Positions 15,860-24,525 of a stretch of 64,000 bases of DNA are shown piece by piece. Source of the stretch: JBAZOY01 sp041648505 (lineage in GTDB: Bacteria > Desulfobacterota > Syntrophia > Syntrophales > CG2-30-49-12); the NCBI GenBank assembly GCA_041648505.1, contig JBAZOY010000001.1, forward strand, positions 1 through 64,000. Reading direction: 5' to 3'. The notes beneath the pieces are model-generated. The model was given only the letters and a program-made list of their open reading frames with translations, was not told where the DNA came from and did no database searches. The position numbers and the translations under genes are program-made. Within the stretch, counting starts at the first letter, position 1. Each line of letters starts with the position of its first letter.

Positions 15860-16908
15860 GAACGACCAAAGCAGCCATCCTGTCGCAAATCAATCAGCCT
15901 CTCGAAATAGATGAACTGATCCTTCCCGAATTAAAACGCGGTCAAGTCTTAGTAAAAATAGCTTATAGCGGCATCTGTCATTCCCAGTTGAATGAAATAA
16001 GAGGACTGAAAGGCGAAGACAAATTCCTGCCCCATACCTTGGGGCACGAGGGCTCAGGCATCGTGTTAGAGGTGGGACCGGAGGTGCAGAAGGTTCAAGC
16101 AAGCGAACATGTCGTACTGACTTGGATAAAGGGCAGTGGGCTTGACATCCCCGCCACTCAGTACCATAGACCTAATGGTGCTGTTGTCAATTCCGGGGCT
16201 ATTTCTACCTTTATGGAATACTCCGTCATATCTGAAAACAGGCTTGTACCCATTCCCAGGGAGATGCCCCTCAAGGAAGCCGCCTTGCTTGGCTGCGCCA
16301 TACCCACCGGGGCGGGAATTGTTTTTAATACCATACAAGCTAAAGCACAGGATACGATCGCCATTTTTGGTGTAGGCGGCATTGGCATGAGCGCGGTTAT
16401 TGCCGCTAAAACTTCAGGTTGCCGGCAAATTATTGCTGTAGATGTTGATCCCTACAAACTTGACTTTTCCCTTAAAATAGGCGCCACTCATGTGGTTAAT
16501 GCCGCCAAACAAGATCCTGTTTCAGCTATTATGGATTTGACCGGCGGGCAAGGTGTAGATTATGCCATAGAGGCCGCGGGGTTAAAAGAAACCATGGAAA
16601 AGGCGTTTGTATCAATAAGTAATAACGGCGGTACTCTGGTTATTGCCGGTAACCTGGCGCATAAAGAAAAAATCTCTCTTGATCCCTTCGATTTTATAAA
16701 AGGAAAGAAAATAATCGGAACATGGGGCGGCGAGTCTCGCCCCGATAGAGATATCCCGCGCTATGTAGAGTTATATTTGGCCGGCAATTTAAAAATAGAC
16801 GATTTAATTACTTCTTGCTTTTGCCTGAATGATATTAATTCTGCTTTGGAAGTTTTTAAAAGCGGCCGCAATGTTATCAGGGTTTTAATAGAAAACAGCC
16901 TATCTTAA
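15856..16908 (+). CDS. zinc-type alcohol dehydrogenase-like oxidoreductase (MDR family)
   Basis: A GroES-like N-terminal domain carries the catalytic zinc ligands C41 (GICHSQ), H64-E65 (GHEGSG) and C147 (LLGCAIPTG). A Rossmann domain follows with IFGVGGIGMSAV at 170-181 and AIEAAG. The four-cysteine structural-zinc loop of classical ADHs is absent; in its place, near residues 95-120, is DIPATQYHRPNGAVV. At 350 aa it has normal length. It would oxidise an alcohol or reduce a ketone or aldehyde with NAD(P). The start overlaps the Nudix frame by 4 bases. In this setting it may act on a sugar or polyol precursor, but the substrate is unknown. Confidence 0.8.
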   Translation: MRTTKAAILSQINQPLEIDELILPELKRGQVLVKIAYSGICHSQLNEIRGLKGEDKFLPHTLGHEGSGIVLEVGPEVQKVQASEHVVLTWIKGSGLDIPATQYHRPNGAVVNSGAISTFMEYSVISENRLVPIPREMPLKEAALLGCAIPTGAGIVFNTIQAKAQDTIAIFGVGGIGMSAVIAAKTSGCRQIIAVDVDPYKLDFSLKIGATHVVNAAKQDPVSAIMDLTGGQGVDYAIEAAGLKETMEKAFVSISNNGGTLVIAGNLAHKEKISLDPFDFIKGKKIIGTWGGESRPDRDIPRYVELYLAGNLKIDDLITSCFCLNDINSALEVFKSGRNVIRVLIENSLS

Positions 16909-16925
16909 AGAGGTCTAAAAAGCGA

Positions 16926-18278
16926 ATGCTGAATATCAAGAGTTTTTTCGGGCGTTACTGGTTGATAAAGCTTTTCCTGTTCCCGGTTTTTCTTTTTCTT
17001 TATATTTTCTATTTTCCTTACCTCTATTTTTTTTACTGCCGGCGATTAAAGCAAATTTCCCGCCAACAACAATTATTTTTTTTGGCCCAAGATCAATATG
17101 GCGCTATTCTACATTTACTTTATTATATCCGCTGTTGGGGCAATGTGCGCAATGGTGCGGTCCTGGTTGTTTTTACCCCTCAAATTGCGTTAGTTAAGAA
17201 GTTGGCCAAACATATTTGTCCGGCGGCGCAGGTTATTTCCCCTCCTGTTTTGTTTTCGAATTTCATACAAAAAGCCCTTGGCGTTTTTACGCGGCGGTTT
17301 GTTTTTACTCCTCTTTATTATAATTTATTGAGAAAATATCCTGAGGCGCTTTATATTTATGATACTAGAAACGACAACAAGGCCGTCTATGTTAAATACC
17401 TGGACGATGTCTATAAAAATCGCCCTCACGATAGTCCGTTTTGGGATGCTTACGTTCGGACGCGCGGCGTGTTTGATTGCCGGTATGACGTTTGCCAGGA
17501 TTCCTTTCAATTAGAGAAAGTTTCCACGGGGATAACCGTTGACGAGGCGCGCGTTCGTCGTCTATTGAACGACTTAAAAATATCGGGGAGGTATGCGGTA
17601 ATTAATGTTAACACCAAAGATTATTTTCATGAAACCCAAAATAGCCGTCGCATCCGGCATTATGAACGCTACAACGTGCTGATTGACTATTTAATCAACA
17701 AAGGCTATTCTGTGGTCTTACATGGCAAAGGCGAACAGCCTTTTTTAAAACCGCGGGAAGGATTCGTTGATTATGCCCACGGCGTTTTCCAGTCGCCGGA
17801 AAATGATTTATTGCTTTTTTACGGGTGTGAATTTTTTGTATCTTCCAAAACGGGGGCCGAAATGTACGGCCTTTTATGCGACAAGCCGGTTTTAGGGCTT
17901 AATTATACCGAACTGTGTGCAATGCAGCCCAATATCCGGTTCCGGTTTTTCCCCAAGCGTATCAAAGATGAAACAGGCAAATATTTGTCATGGCGCAATC
18001 TCTTAACGCACCCAGTCTATTTTCAACTAGGTCGTCTTCTCCATACGCAAGAAAAATATGAGTTTGTTGAAATGGAAGAGCATGAAATTATTGCCGCTTT
18101 GGATGAATTTTTACAGCTTTTGCCTAGGCCGCACGAACAATGGTTAAGCTATAGCGCGCTGCAAAAAGAGTTTAAACAGATGCTGCATCCCGGTCATTTG
18201 GACCTTTACTTTATCAGCGGCGTACCCTGTGAAGTTTATTTAAAAGAAGAGGCTAAGGCGGCATCAGCGGAAACATGA
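16926..18278 (+). CDS. putative glycosyltransferase (TIGR04372-like), membrane-anchored
   Basis: The protein begins with a hydrophobic segment at about residues 13-38 (LIKLFLFPVFLFLYIFYFPY) followed by basic residues, an N-terminal membrane anchor. The C-terminal half resembles the TIGR04372 family: YAVINVNTKDYFHE, RIRHYERYNVLIDYLINKGY, a VVLHGKG turn, VDYAHGVFQSPENDLLLF and FVSSKTGAEMYGLLCDKPV. Those proteins are thought to be glycosyltransferases in bacterial glycan clusters, but I know of no activity assay. Its stop overlaps the flippase start by 4 bases. The residue range 100-200 has no recognised motif. Confidence is good for the family and moderate for the activity. Confidence 0.6.
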   Translation: MLNIKSFFGRYWLIKLFLFPVFLFLYIFYFPYLYFFYCRRLKQISRQQQLFFLAQDQYGAILHLLYYIRCWGNVRNGAVLVVFTPQIALVKKLAKHICPAAQVISPPVLFSNFIQKALGVFTRRFVFTPLYYNLLRKYPEALYIYDTRNDNKAVYVKYLDDVYKNRPHDSPFWDAYVRTRGVFDCRYDVCQDSFQLEKVSTGITVDEARVRRLLNDLKISGRYAVINVNTKDYFHETQNSRRIRHYERYNVLIDYLINKGYSVVLHGKGEQPFLKPREGFVDYAHGVFQSPENDLLLFYGCEFFVSSKTGAEMYGLLCDKPVLGLNYTELCAMQPNIRFRFFPKRIKDETGKYLSWRNLLTHPVYFQLGRLLHTQEKYEFVEMEEHEIIAALDEFLQLLPRPHEQWLSYSALQKEFKQMLHPGHLDLYFISGVPCEVYLKEEAKAASAET

Positions 18279-19705
18279 AATGTAGATTATATAAGATGGT
18301 TGGGTTGAGAGCACTGTTTGTAAAAAAGTTATTCGACGCATCGGGTTTTGACGTTTCCTTGCCCAAATCGTGGGGCCGCGTATGGACAGACCGGGCAGTA
18401 TTCTTTGGTTTATTGATCCAAACTTGGCAAGTATTTGTCGGACCAGTTACTGTATTGCTGATTGCGCGATGTCTTACCCGTGAGACGCAAGGTTATTATT
18501 TTCTTTTTGGAAGTATTCTTGGGTTTCAAGTTTTTCTTGAAATGGGGTTTTCTACAACGCTCGTATATATATGCAGTCATGAATGGGCGCATTTGCAATT
18601 CGATACGGCCGGAAGAGTAATTGGCGATCCCAAAGCATTGGCAAGATTGGTGAGTTTAGGGCGTTTAGTTTTTAAATGGTATGCTGTAGCGAGCTGTTTT
18701 TTTGTGACAGGAATTGGTTTAGGCGGATATCTTTTTCTTAATTCGTCTTCTCACTATAATATCCATTGGGAAAATCCATGGCTGGCTGTTGTTGTAGTGA
18801 CGGGGATGCTGTTTTGGACTGCGCCGTTTATTGCAATGCTGGAAGGATGCAATCAAATAGCAGTAACAAATCGCTTTCGTTTATTTCAAGCTATTCTTAC
18901 TACTTTTGTGCTTTGGCTGATTCTGTTTTTCGGAGGCGGATTATGGGCATTATTAGCATCGGCTTGCTCAAGATTAGCATGTAATGTTTACCTTTTCTTT
19001 ATCCGTTATGGCCGGTTCTTTGAATTATTCTGGAAATTTTCAAATGGGCATAAAATTAGTTGGAAAAACGAAGTTTGGCCATTGCAATGGCGGACCGGGA
19101 TTTCGCAGATAGTGTCTTATTTTGCCGGCAATTTATTTACGCCGGTTATTTTCCATTATCATGGGGCAGCTATTGCCGGCCAGATGGGGATGACTTGGTC
19201 GTTGCTTGGAATGCTGCAGTTGGCAGCGCTGGTATGGATAACAACAAGGTCGCCGCGTTTCGGCATGCTAATAGCAAGAAAAGAATATGCAGAACTGGAC
19301 AGGCTTTTTGTAATAACCTGCATTGCTTCCATGGTTACTTTTTTTATCGGCGCTTTTATCTTTTGGGGTGTTATTTCGATTCTATATAATATGGGATATC
19401 CCATAGCAAGTCGCTTCCTTTTGCCATTCCCGACGGCTTTGTTATTGATAGCGGTTATGCTATTGACATTGGCTACATGTGAATCAATTTATTTACATGC
19501 CCATAAGCGGATGCCAATTGCGGTTTTATTACCACCGGTAATTATTAATTTAGGATCAGGTTGTACTGTTTGGATTTTGGGAAGCCGTTTTGGCGTCACC
19601 GGTGCTGCATCTGGATACTTGGGCATTATGATCGTGTTTGTTATTGTGCAAACTATTGTCTGGAAGCGATGTCGGAATAAATGGCACAAGGAGGAAATAG
19701 CATAG
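18275..19705 (+). CDS. polysaccharide flippase, Wzx/MATE-like
   Basis: A 476-residue protein with about 10-12 hydrophobic segments, beginning near 45 (FFGLLIQTWQVFVGPVTVLL) and running to the C-terminus (MIVFVIVQTIVW). There is a polar cytoplasmic N-terminus of about 40 residues. The pattern, with a charged R-x-L/T-x-E-x-QG-type loop after the first helix (ARCLTRETQGYYFLFGS), is that of the oligosaccharide flippases that move undecaprenyl-linked repeat units across the inner membrane. It is translationally coupled to the genes on both sides (4-base overlap upstream, GTG immediately downstream). Sequence is too variable in this family to tell the substrate. Confidence 0.8.
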   Translation: MKCRLYKMVGLRALFVKKLFDASGFDVSLPKSWGRVWTDRAVFFGLLIQTWQVFVGPVTVLLIARCLTRETQGYYFLFGSILGFQVFLEMGFSTTLVYICSHEWAHLQFDTAGRVIGDPKALARLVSLGRLVFKWYAVASCFFVTGIGLGGYLFLNSSSHYNIHWENPWLAVVVVTGMLFWTAPFIAMLEGCNQIAVTNRFRLFQAILTTFVLWLILFFGGGLWALLASACSRLACNVYLFFIRYGRFFELFWKFSNGHKISWKNEVWPLQWRTGISQIVSYFAGNLFTPVIFHYHGAAIAGQMGMTWSLLGMLQLAALVWITTRSPRFGMLIARKEYAELDRLFVITCIASMVTFFIGAFIFWGVISILYNMGYPIASRFLLPFPTALLLIAVMLLTLATCESIYLHAHKRMPIAVLLPPVIINLGSGCTVWILGSRFGVTGAASGYLGIMIVFVIVQTIVWKRCRNKWHKEEIA

Positions 19706-20734
19706 GTGAATGGATTAAGATTATCAGTAGTGATGGCAAATTACAATCATGGCCGAATCTTAGGGCAGGCCGTAAAAGAAATACTCAGTCAAAGTTTCTC
19801 TCCTTACGAGGTCATTATCATTGATGATGGTTCTACTGATGATAGCATTAAAGTTATAGAGCGTATTGCAAGAGAAAACCCGAATGCAAACATTAAGTTT
19901 TTACGCAACAATCAGAATCAAGGAGCTGTTTATTCCTTTAATCGGGGATTAAGAGAGGCTTCCGGCCAATATATCTATTTTGCCGCGGCGGATGATACGG
20001 TGTTTCCCGGTTTTTTTGAGAATTCTATGCGTTTATTGGCAAAATACCCGAACGCCGGTTTATGTTCTTTAATGATGAAAACCATTTGTGCGGATGGCAC
20101 TAATGTCCGAATGCCGTTAAAGAATCCATCTCCAGTAGAATGTTACTTAAACCCGGTTGAGTGTTTGCGGTTGTTGCGACAATATGATAGTTGGATGGGT
20201 GGCAATAGTTGTATATATCGGCGTGATGTTGTTCTTGAATGTGGCGGTTATCTTCCTGAGTTAGGACCAACTTGTGATATATTTCTTGGAATGTTAGTTG
20301 CTCTTAAATATGGAGTCTGTTTTATTCCAAAACAATTAGCAGGTTTTCGGCTGTCGCCAGATAGCTATTCGGCTACTTTTCTGGATTTGAAAGTATATTC
20401 TTACACTGCCAACTTAATGAAGACTACCTATGCTGACTTATTTCCCGTTGATTATGCCAATTCATGGGAAAGACGTATGATGTATCGTGATACGATAAGC
20501 GCAATAAAGCAGCTATACAAGCGTCAAATTAACATGATGGAAGATGTTCTTTCGCAAAAGAACTCAGTGGATAAGTTTTTCTTTTTATCTATGAAATTAG
20601 GCATGCACATGCAGCTCATGTTTCTGATATTTTATTTTCTTTTGCGGTTAGGTCCTGATTTGCGGATAGTGCTACAGAGGGGTTTATTAATAAAGATTAG
20701 GTATTTAAAGGCGCGTTTCTGTCCCCAGAATTGA
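19706..20734 (+). CDS. family 2 glycosyltransferase
   Basis: The GT2 fold opens at residue 6 with LSVVMANYNHGRILGQAVKE, followed by IIDDGSTDDS and the DxD-like FAAADDTVFPGF. An acceptor-side segment SWMGGNSCIYRRDVV follows. GT-A enzymes of this type transfer one sugar from a nucleotide donor at the cytoplasmic face. The C-terminus has a hydrophobic stretch (LMFLIFYFLLRL) that may attach it to the membrane. The GTG start directly follows the flippase stop. Length 342 aa is normal. Donor and linkage are unknown. Confidence 0.85.
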   Translation: MNGLRLSVVMANYNHGRILGQAVKEILSQSFSPYEVIIIDDGSTDDSIKVIERIARENPNANIKFLRNNQNQGAVYSFNRGLREASGQYIYFAAADDTVFPGFFENSMRLLAKYPNAGLCSLMMKTICADGTNVRMPLKNPSPVECYLNPVECLRLLRQYDSWMGGNSCIYRRDVVLECGGYLPELGPTCDIFLGMLVALKYGVCFIPKQLAGFRLSPDSYSATFLDLKVYSYTANLMKTTYADLFPVDYANSWERRMMYRDTISAIKQLYKRQINMMEDVLSQKNSVDKFFFLSMKLGMHMQLMFLIFYFLLRLGPDLRIVLQRGLLIKIRYLKARFCPQN

Positions 20735-20859
20735 TCCCCAGTGCCCCTTCACAGCGCGAGCCGCAGCAGCGGTGCTTTTTCGGACGGTACAAAATACGTC
20801 CGCAATGTTCTCCTCATTCGTCGAGTTAGTGAACTTTGAACCAGAATTCCCCCATTTCA

Positions 20860-22188
20860 ATGCAAATTCATTACCGGCATTCGTGCCGCTTCATTATTCT
20901 TCTATGTATTGTCGCGCTCGGCCCCTACGTTTTCCCGGCAGCGGGTTTGCGTTTAGAGCATTTCGTAATTTATGGCAGTCTTCTCTACGTGATGATATGC
21001 AAAATGTTGTCGCATAGAAATACCAAAATGGATAAGAATATATTCTTATTGTTGGCGTTAAGTCTTGCCGTTGCGTTTTGGATATTAGTTGTTTCTTTGC
21101 AGAATCTGAGCTGGGCAACTCCTTACGGTGTGTGTGCTGGGCTGGAGAACTTCACCCAGCCAGTCGCTTTGATTATAGTAATCTCCGCAGTAGTGGAAAG
21201 ACTCGACCGGGAAGCAAGGCTAAATCTTCTCCGGGTTGCGGGTATTGCTATGATTGTAATGCTGTGTATTAATTCACTGCTTGCAATCTTAACGATATTC
21301 TACGACACGTTGCCCTTTACGCAATACTTCGTGGTTGCCGGTTACTTCTCGGTTGCCGATAATACCATGATAAGCCTGTCGCAGCTGGCTGCAACTATGA
21401 ACCGTTTCTTAGGTGTTTTTAATCAGCCGGCTGAAAGCGGGTTGGCTTATTCAATTGGGTCGCTTGTTTGGGTTTATTTAGCTACCACAAGTAAGCGAAT
21501 AAGTTCAATTGCCTGGGTTTCGCTGCCCTTACTCATAATTGGAGGTTCTTTATCCGTTTCCAAAACTTTCACATTAGGTGGTTTCCCGCTTTCGATGTTG
21601 TACTGGGTTTGGTCCGAGCTAAGTCTGTTGCGCATCCGTAAAAGCGTCCTTGTCGGCGGGATGATCTGGGGTTTAGGAACGGCGGTGGTTATAAGTTTAC
21701 TGGCGGAATCGTGGGCTGGCTTGGATTACTTTTTACGTTTCTTTAGGAGGGGTAGTTATTATGATGGGGCTATATCTCTATTCACAGGCGGGCGCTTTGG
21801 CGGCGCTGAGTCGGGTGTCGGAAACCTTTTTGCTAAAACCTGGAACGAGTCGCCCATTATGGGATTCGGTGTGTCGAATGCACAAGGGCTAGACAACGGG
21901 TATATTGAATTTTTCTTTTATGGTGGGATTGTCGGGCTGGCCTTTCACATTGCAATACTTGCAGTCATTCTTCGGGTTGCATTTCGCGGTCTAAGAACCG
22001 ATCCCGAACGCGGCAGGCTTATGATGGCTTTATGGATATTGATTATCGGTGCGAGTATAGGTGCTCCTGTTTTCACTCTAAATCGCTCATCTATATTCTT
22101 ATGGATCATCCTTGTCATTGTTTTCGGAGTCCTGTCGAAAAGACGGACGTCGGATATGTTCAACTCAAACTCGCAAGGATGCCTCTAA
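20860..22188 (+). CDS. O-antigen polymerase/ligase-like membrane protein (Wzy type)
   Basis: About 442 residues with at least ten hydrophobic segments, including LLLALSLAVAFWILVVSL and IWGLGTAVVISLL, and a long periplasmic loop near residues 285-335 (FLRFFRRGSYYDGAISLF, then GNLFAKTWNESPIMGFGVSN). The arrangement and the WxxSPIxGxG segment resemble the Wzy_C/O-antigen ligase superfamily. It probably polymerises the repeat units in the periplasm. The start is uncertain: ATG 20860 is chosen, while an in-frame TTG at 20836 would add eight residues; neither has a clear ribosome site. The 125 bases upstream hold nothing I recognise. Confidence 0.75.
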   Translation: MQIHYRHSCRFIILLCIVALGPYVFPAAGLRLEHFVIYGSLLYVMICKMLSHRNTKMDKNIFLLLALSLAVAFWILVVSLQNLSWATPYGVCAGLENFTQPVALIIVISAVVERLDREARLNLLRVAGIAMIVMLCINSLLAILTIFYDTLPFTQYFVVAGYFSVADNTMISLSQLAATMNRFLGVFNQPAESGLAYSIGSLVWVYLATTSKRISSIAWVSLPLLIIGGSLSVSKTFTLGGFPLSMLYWVWSELSLLRIRKSVLVGGMIWGLGTAVVISLLAESWAGLDYFLRFFRRGSYYDGAISLFTGGRFGGAESGVGNLFAKTWNESPIMGFGVSNAQGLDNGYIEFFFYGGIVGLAFHIAILAVILRVAFRGLRTDPERGRLMMALWILIIGASIGAPVFTLNRSSIFLWIILVIVFGVLSKRRTSDMFNSNSQGCL

Positions 22189-22457
22189 TGGATGAGAGCC
22201 TCAACAAAGTTGATGCCTTAGCCCAATATGGCAGCTTATGATTCAGAAGCGACAAGAAACTATATTGATGGTTCCCCACACATCAAGCATGCCACGCTAC
22301 GAAAAGTATTATGAGCAATATAGAGAATCGTTATGAATTCATCTATACTAAGGGTCTCCCCATAGTCAAGACAAAAAAACGGGTTGTATATGATGCATGG
22401 TGTTAGCCTGCACGGGTTTTTGGTTTAAGCTCTCCTTGACATAAAACTCGTAGCTTC

Positions 22458-22477
22458 CCACGGGCTTACGCCCGTGG
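22458..22477. repeat. REP-like palindrome, copy 1
   Basis: The arms CCACGGGC and GCCCGTGG are perfectly complementary around the loop TTAC. This kind of palindrome is common in genomes that carry REP-associated Y1 transposases. No transposase is seen in the window. Confidence 0.8.
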
Positions 22478-22519
22478 CACTTTGAAGATGTATTAATCAA
22501 TTTTATCTTTGGCATTCAC

Positions 22520-22539
22520 CCACGGGCTCACGCCCGTGG
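22520..22539. repeat. REP-like palindrome, copy 2
   Basis: Same arms as copy 1 (CCACGGGC/GCCCGTGG) with loop TCAC, 62 bases downstream in the same orientation. Two neighbouring copies separated by AT-rich sequence are the usual arrangement of a REP pair (BIME-like). Confidence 0.8.
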
Positions 22540-22651
22540 TCCTCTGCAAAGTATTGATAGGGGGTTCAATACCCTTTAGTAAGCCCGTTAATTGGAGTCT
22601 TATGGGCATCCCTCTATTTATGAGTCTTAAAATGCTTGAAAGGAATAGCAA

Positions 22652-23611
22652 ATGAAGAAATTTATGATTACAGGATTCTCTGGTTTCGTCAGTCGTCATT
22701 TCTTAGAATATCTTGAAAATCATCACGTCGAATCTTTAGTTAAAGGTTTAGATATTAGTTATCCTGAATTTGAACAAGGAAACTTCAGGTCTGTAAAATT
22801 TGAATTCGAGAGGCTTGACCTTCTCGATAAAGAAAAAGTTGAAAATATTCTTTATGAATTCCAGCCAGATTATATATTACATCTTGCATCATACAGCAGC
22901 GTCGCATTTAGTTGGGAAGCACCTATAATAAGTTTTCAAAATAATACAAATATCTATTTGAATTTATTGGAGGGAGTGCGCAAATTTAATTTGCCTGTAC
23001 GTATCTTATCAATCGGTTCATCAGAAGAGTATGGAAATATTGAGAAGAAAGATTTACCGGTTACAGAGGAACATTCGTTAAAACCAGGCAGCCCTTATGC
23101 GGTAGCCCGAGTAGCTCAGGAACTCTTATCGCAAATCTACACAAATGGTTATGGTTTAGATATTGTAATGACAAGATCTTTTAATCATATTGGACCCTTT
23201 CAAAAAGATATTTTCGTAGTGCCGTCTTTTGTTAAGCAGTTGGTTGAAATTAAGAAAAAGAAAGGTAGTGGAAAATTAGTTGCAGGAGACCTCGAAATTG
23301 TTAGAGATTTCACAGATGTAAGAGATGCTGTATCAGCATACTACTTATTATTAACTCAAGGCAAAAAGGGAGAGATATATAATGTTTGCAGCGGTAAAGG
23401 ATTCTCTTTAAAACAGATAATAGATAAAATTTGTAATATATTGAATATCGATATAAATATTCATTTGGATTCCAGGCTGCTTCGCCCAAATGAGAATAGA
23501 ATTATTATTGGATCAAGCGAAAAACTAAAAACAAATTATGCTTGGGAACTGAAATATACAATCGAAAATAGTTTAGATGATATGATTAGGTACTGGCAAT
23601 CGCAGAATTAA
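22652..23611 (+). CDS. GDP-mannose 4,6-dehydratase/RMD-like nucleotide-sugar SDR, YxxxR variant
   Basis: An extended SDR of 319 aa. Its N-terminus MKKFMITGFSGFVSRHFLEY has the TGxxGFxxxH loop, and the active-site region is LSIGSSEEYGNIEKKDLP at 119-136, then SPYAVARVAQELLS at 147-160. The downstream MTRSFNHIGPFQKD, VAGDLEIVRDFTDVRD and YNVCSGKGFSLKQI are typical of GDP-4-keto-6-deoxy-D-mannose reductases and GMD-like enzymes. The catalytic pair is Y149 and R153 rather than YxxxK; I recall this YAVAR variant from many RMD-like sequences. It may produce GDP-D-rhamnose or a related 6-deoxyhexose from the 4-keto product of the gmd gene at 40.4 kb (inference). AT-rich codon use differs from genes to the left. 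Confidence 0.75.
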   Translation: MKKFMITGFSGFVSRHFLEYLENHHVESLVKGLDISYPEFEQGNFRSVKFEFERLDLLDKEKVENILYEFQPDYILHLASYSSVAFSWEAPIISFQNNTNIYLNLLEGVRKFNLPVRILSIGSSEEYGNIEKKDLPVTEEHSLKPGSPYAVARVAQELLSQIYTNGYGLDIVMTRSFNHIGPFQKDIFVVPSFVKQLVEIKKKKGSGKLVAGDLEIVRDFTDVRDAVSAYYLLLTQGKKGEIYNVCSGKGFSLKQIIDKICNILNIDINIHLDSRLLRPNENRIIIGSSEKLKTNYAWELKYTIENSLDDMIRYWQSQN

Positions 23612-23622
23612 TTATAGGGATC

Positions 23623-23700
23623 AAGTTCATATAAGGAGTTAGCAATTATGCATATTGGATTAAATCTTCCGCACGCGCATCCCGGGATTGGTGGCGTATG
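23623..23700 (+). pseudogene. duplicate of the leader and first 17 codons of the glycosyltransferase gene at 24526
   Basis: From AAGTTC (23623) through the ribosome site and the codons for MHIGLNLPHAHPGIGG, this copies 24501-24573 with few differences. It then ends in GTA TGA. That TGA overlaps the ATG of the next gene (ATGA at 23698), so the fragment is a 17-codon frame perfectly placed as a coupled leader. It marks the left border of the inserted FkbM methyltransferase gene. Confidence 0.85.
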
Positions 23701-24474
23701 AAACTATATTCGTATTCAAAAGGACGTATGAATAATTTTATTAGATTTATTTCACGTATTATATTCGGAAGATTGCTTCCACGATTAGCTTATCCCGTTA
23801 TTCGTGGGCCGTTACAGGGGGCTAGATTTATACTTGGGGCGGGCGCGGGGAAAGGTGGTGGGGCATCAGTTTATTTCGCCATGGTTGAACCTGAGCAAAC
23901 ATCGGCTTTTGTGAATACGTTGAAGAATGGGATGATATTTTTTGATATTGGGGCCAATGTGGGATATTACACAATTCTTGGGGCACGATTAGTTGGTTCA
24001 CAAGGAAAAGTTTTTGCTTTTGAGCCTTTGATACAAAATTTGTATCACCTATACCGGCATACCTTATTAAATAAGACGAATAATGTAACTATTGTATCGG
24101 CTGCCTGTTCGGATACTTTGTCACTTGCGATTTTCTCTGCTGGGGAAAATTCTGCGACGGGGCATCTTGGTGAAGAAAATGACACAGACAATAAATTTCC
24201 AGTTTTGACTATATCGATTGATGAAGTAGTTCAGCGGTTGCATGTTTTTCCATCTGTAATCAAGATAGATGTGGAAGGGGCCGAATTATCCGTATTGAAA
24301 GGTGCAAAAGGTACTCTACGCAAAGAAAAACCCAAGATTTTTCTTTCAACTCATTCAGACGTTCTTAGAAAAACTTGCTTGGAATATTTGAGAGAATACG
24401 GTTATGCTTATGAAGTGCTGAGTCAAGACAAACTGAATCCGTCAGAATTTTTAGCGGTATATGCCGGAGAATAA
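23698..24474 (+). CDS. FkbM-family methyltransferase
   Basis: The central SAM-binding region is FFDIGANVGYYTILGARL near residue 80, followed by VFAFEPLIQNLYHLYRH, TISIDEVVQ and the FkbM hallmark IKIDVEGAELSVLKGAKG near 190. These are the conserved segments of the Methyltransf_21 (FkbM) family, which O-methylates sugars and related hydroxyls. At 258 aa it is complete. The ATG overlaps the stop of a duplicated leader fragment, so translation is probably coupled to it. The right side is a 51-base gap containing the original leader of the next gene. Confidence 0.85.
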   Translation: MKLYSYSKGRMNNFIRFISRIIFGRLLPRLAYPVIRGPLQGARFILGAGAGKGGGASVYFAMVEPEQTSAFVNTLKNGMIFFDIGANVGYYTILGARLVGSQGKVFAFEPLIQNLYHLYRHTLLNKTNNVTIVSAACSDTLSLAIFSAGENSATGHLGEENDTDNKFPVLTISIDEVVQRLHVFPSVIKIDVEGAELSVLKGAKGTLRKEKPKIFLSTHSDVLRKTCLEYLREYGYAYEVLSQDKLNPSEFLAVYAGE

Positions 24475-24525
24475 TACAACCCGATGCGTTAGCGCAAATT
24501 AAGTTCGTATAAGGATTTAACAATT

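Larger units (their letters stand above)
22189..22651 (+). other. intergenic stretch with two REP-like hairpins and possible gene debris
   Basis: This 463-base gap contains no full gene. Near its left end two short frames (17 codons starting ATGGATGAGAGC at 22188, and 22 codons starting ATGGTTCCCCAC at 22269) look like starts of genes but end quickly; I cannot assign them. The right half holds two copies of a palindrome described separately. AAAGGAATAGCAA just before 22652 supplies the ribosome site of the next gene. The gap coincides with a sharp drop in GC content and probably marks a recombination boundary between two glycan blocks. Confidence 0.6.

Noticed and set aside
20772..21017. 81-aa plus-strand frame overlapping the start of the polymerase gene
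   Set aside because: It is out of frame with the hydrophobic polymerase, has no ribosome site and matches no family I know.
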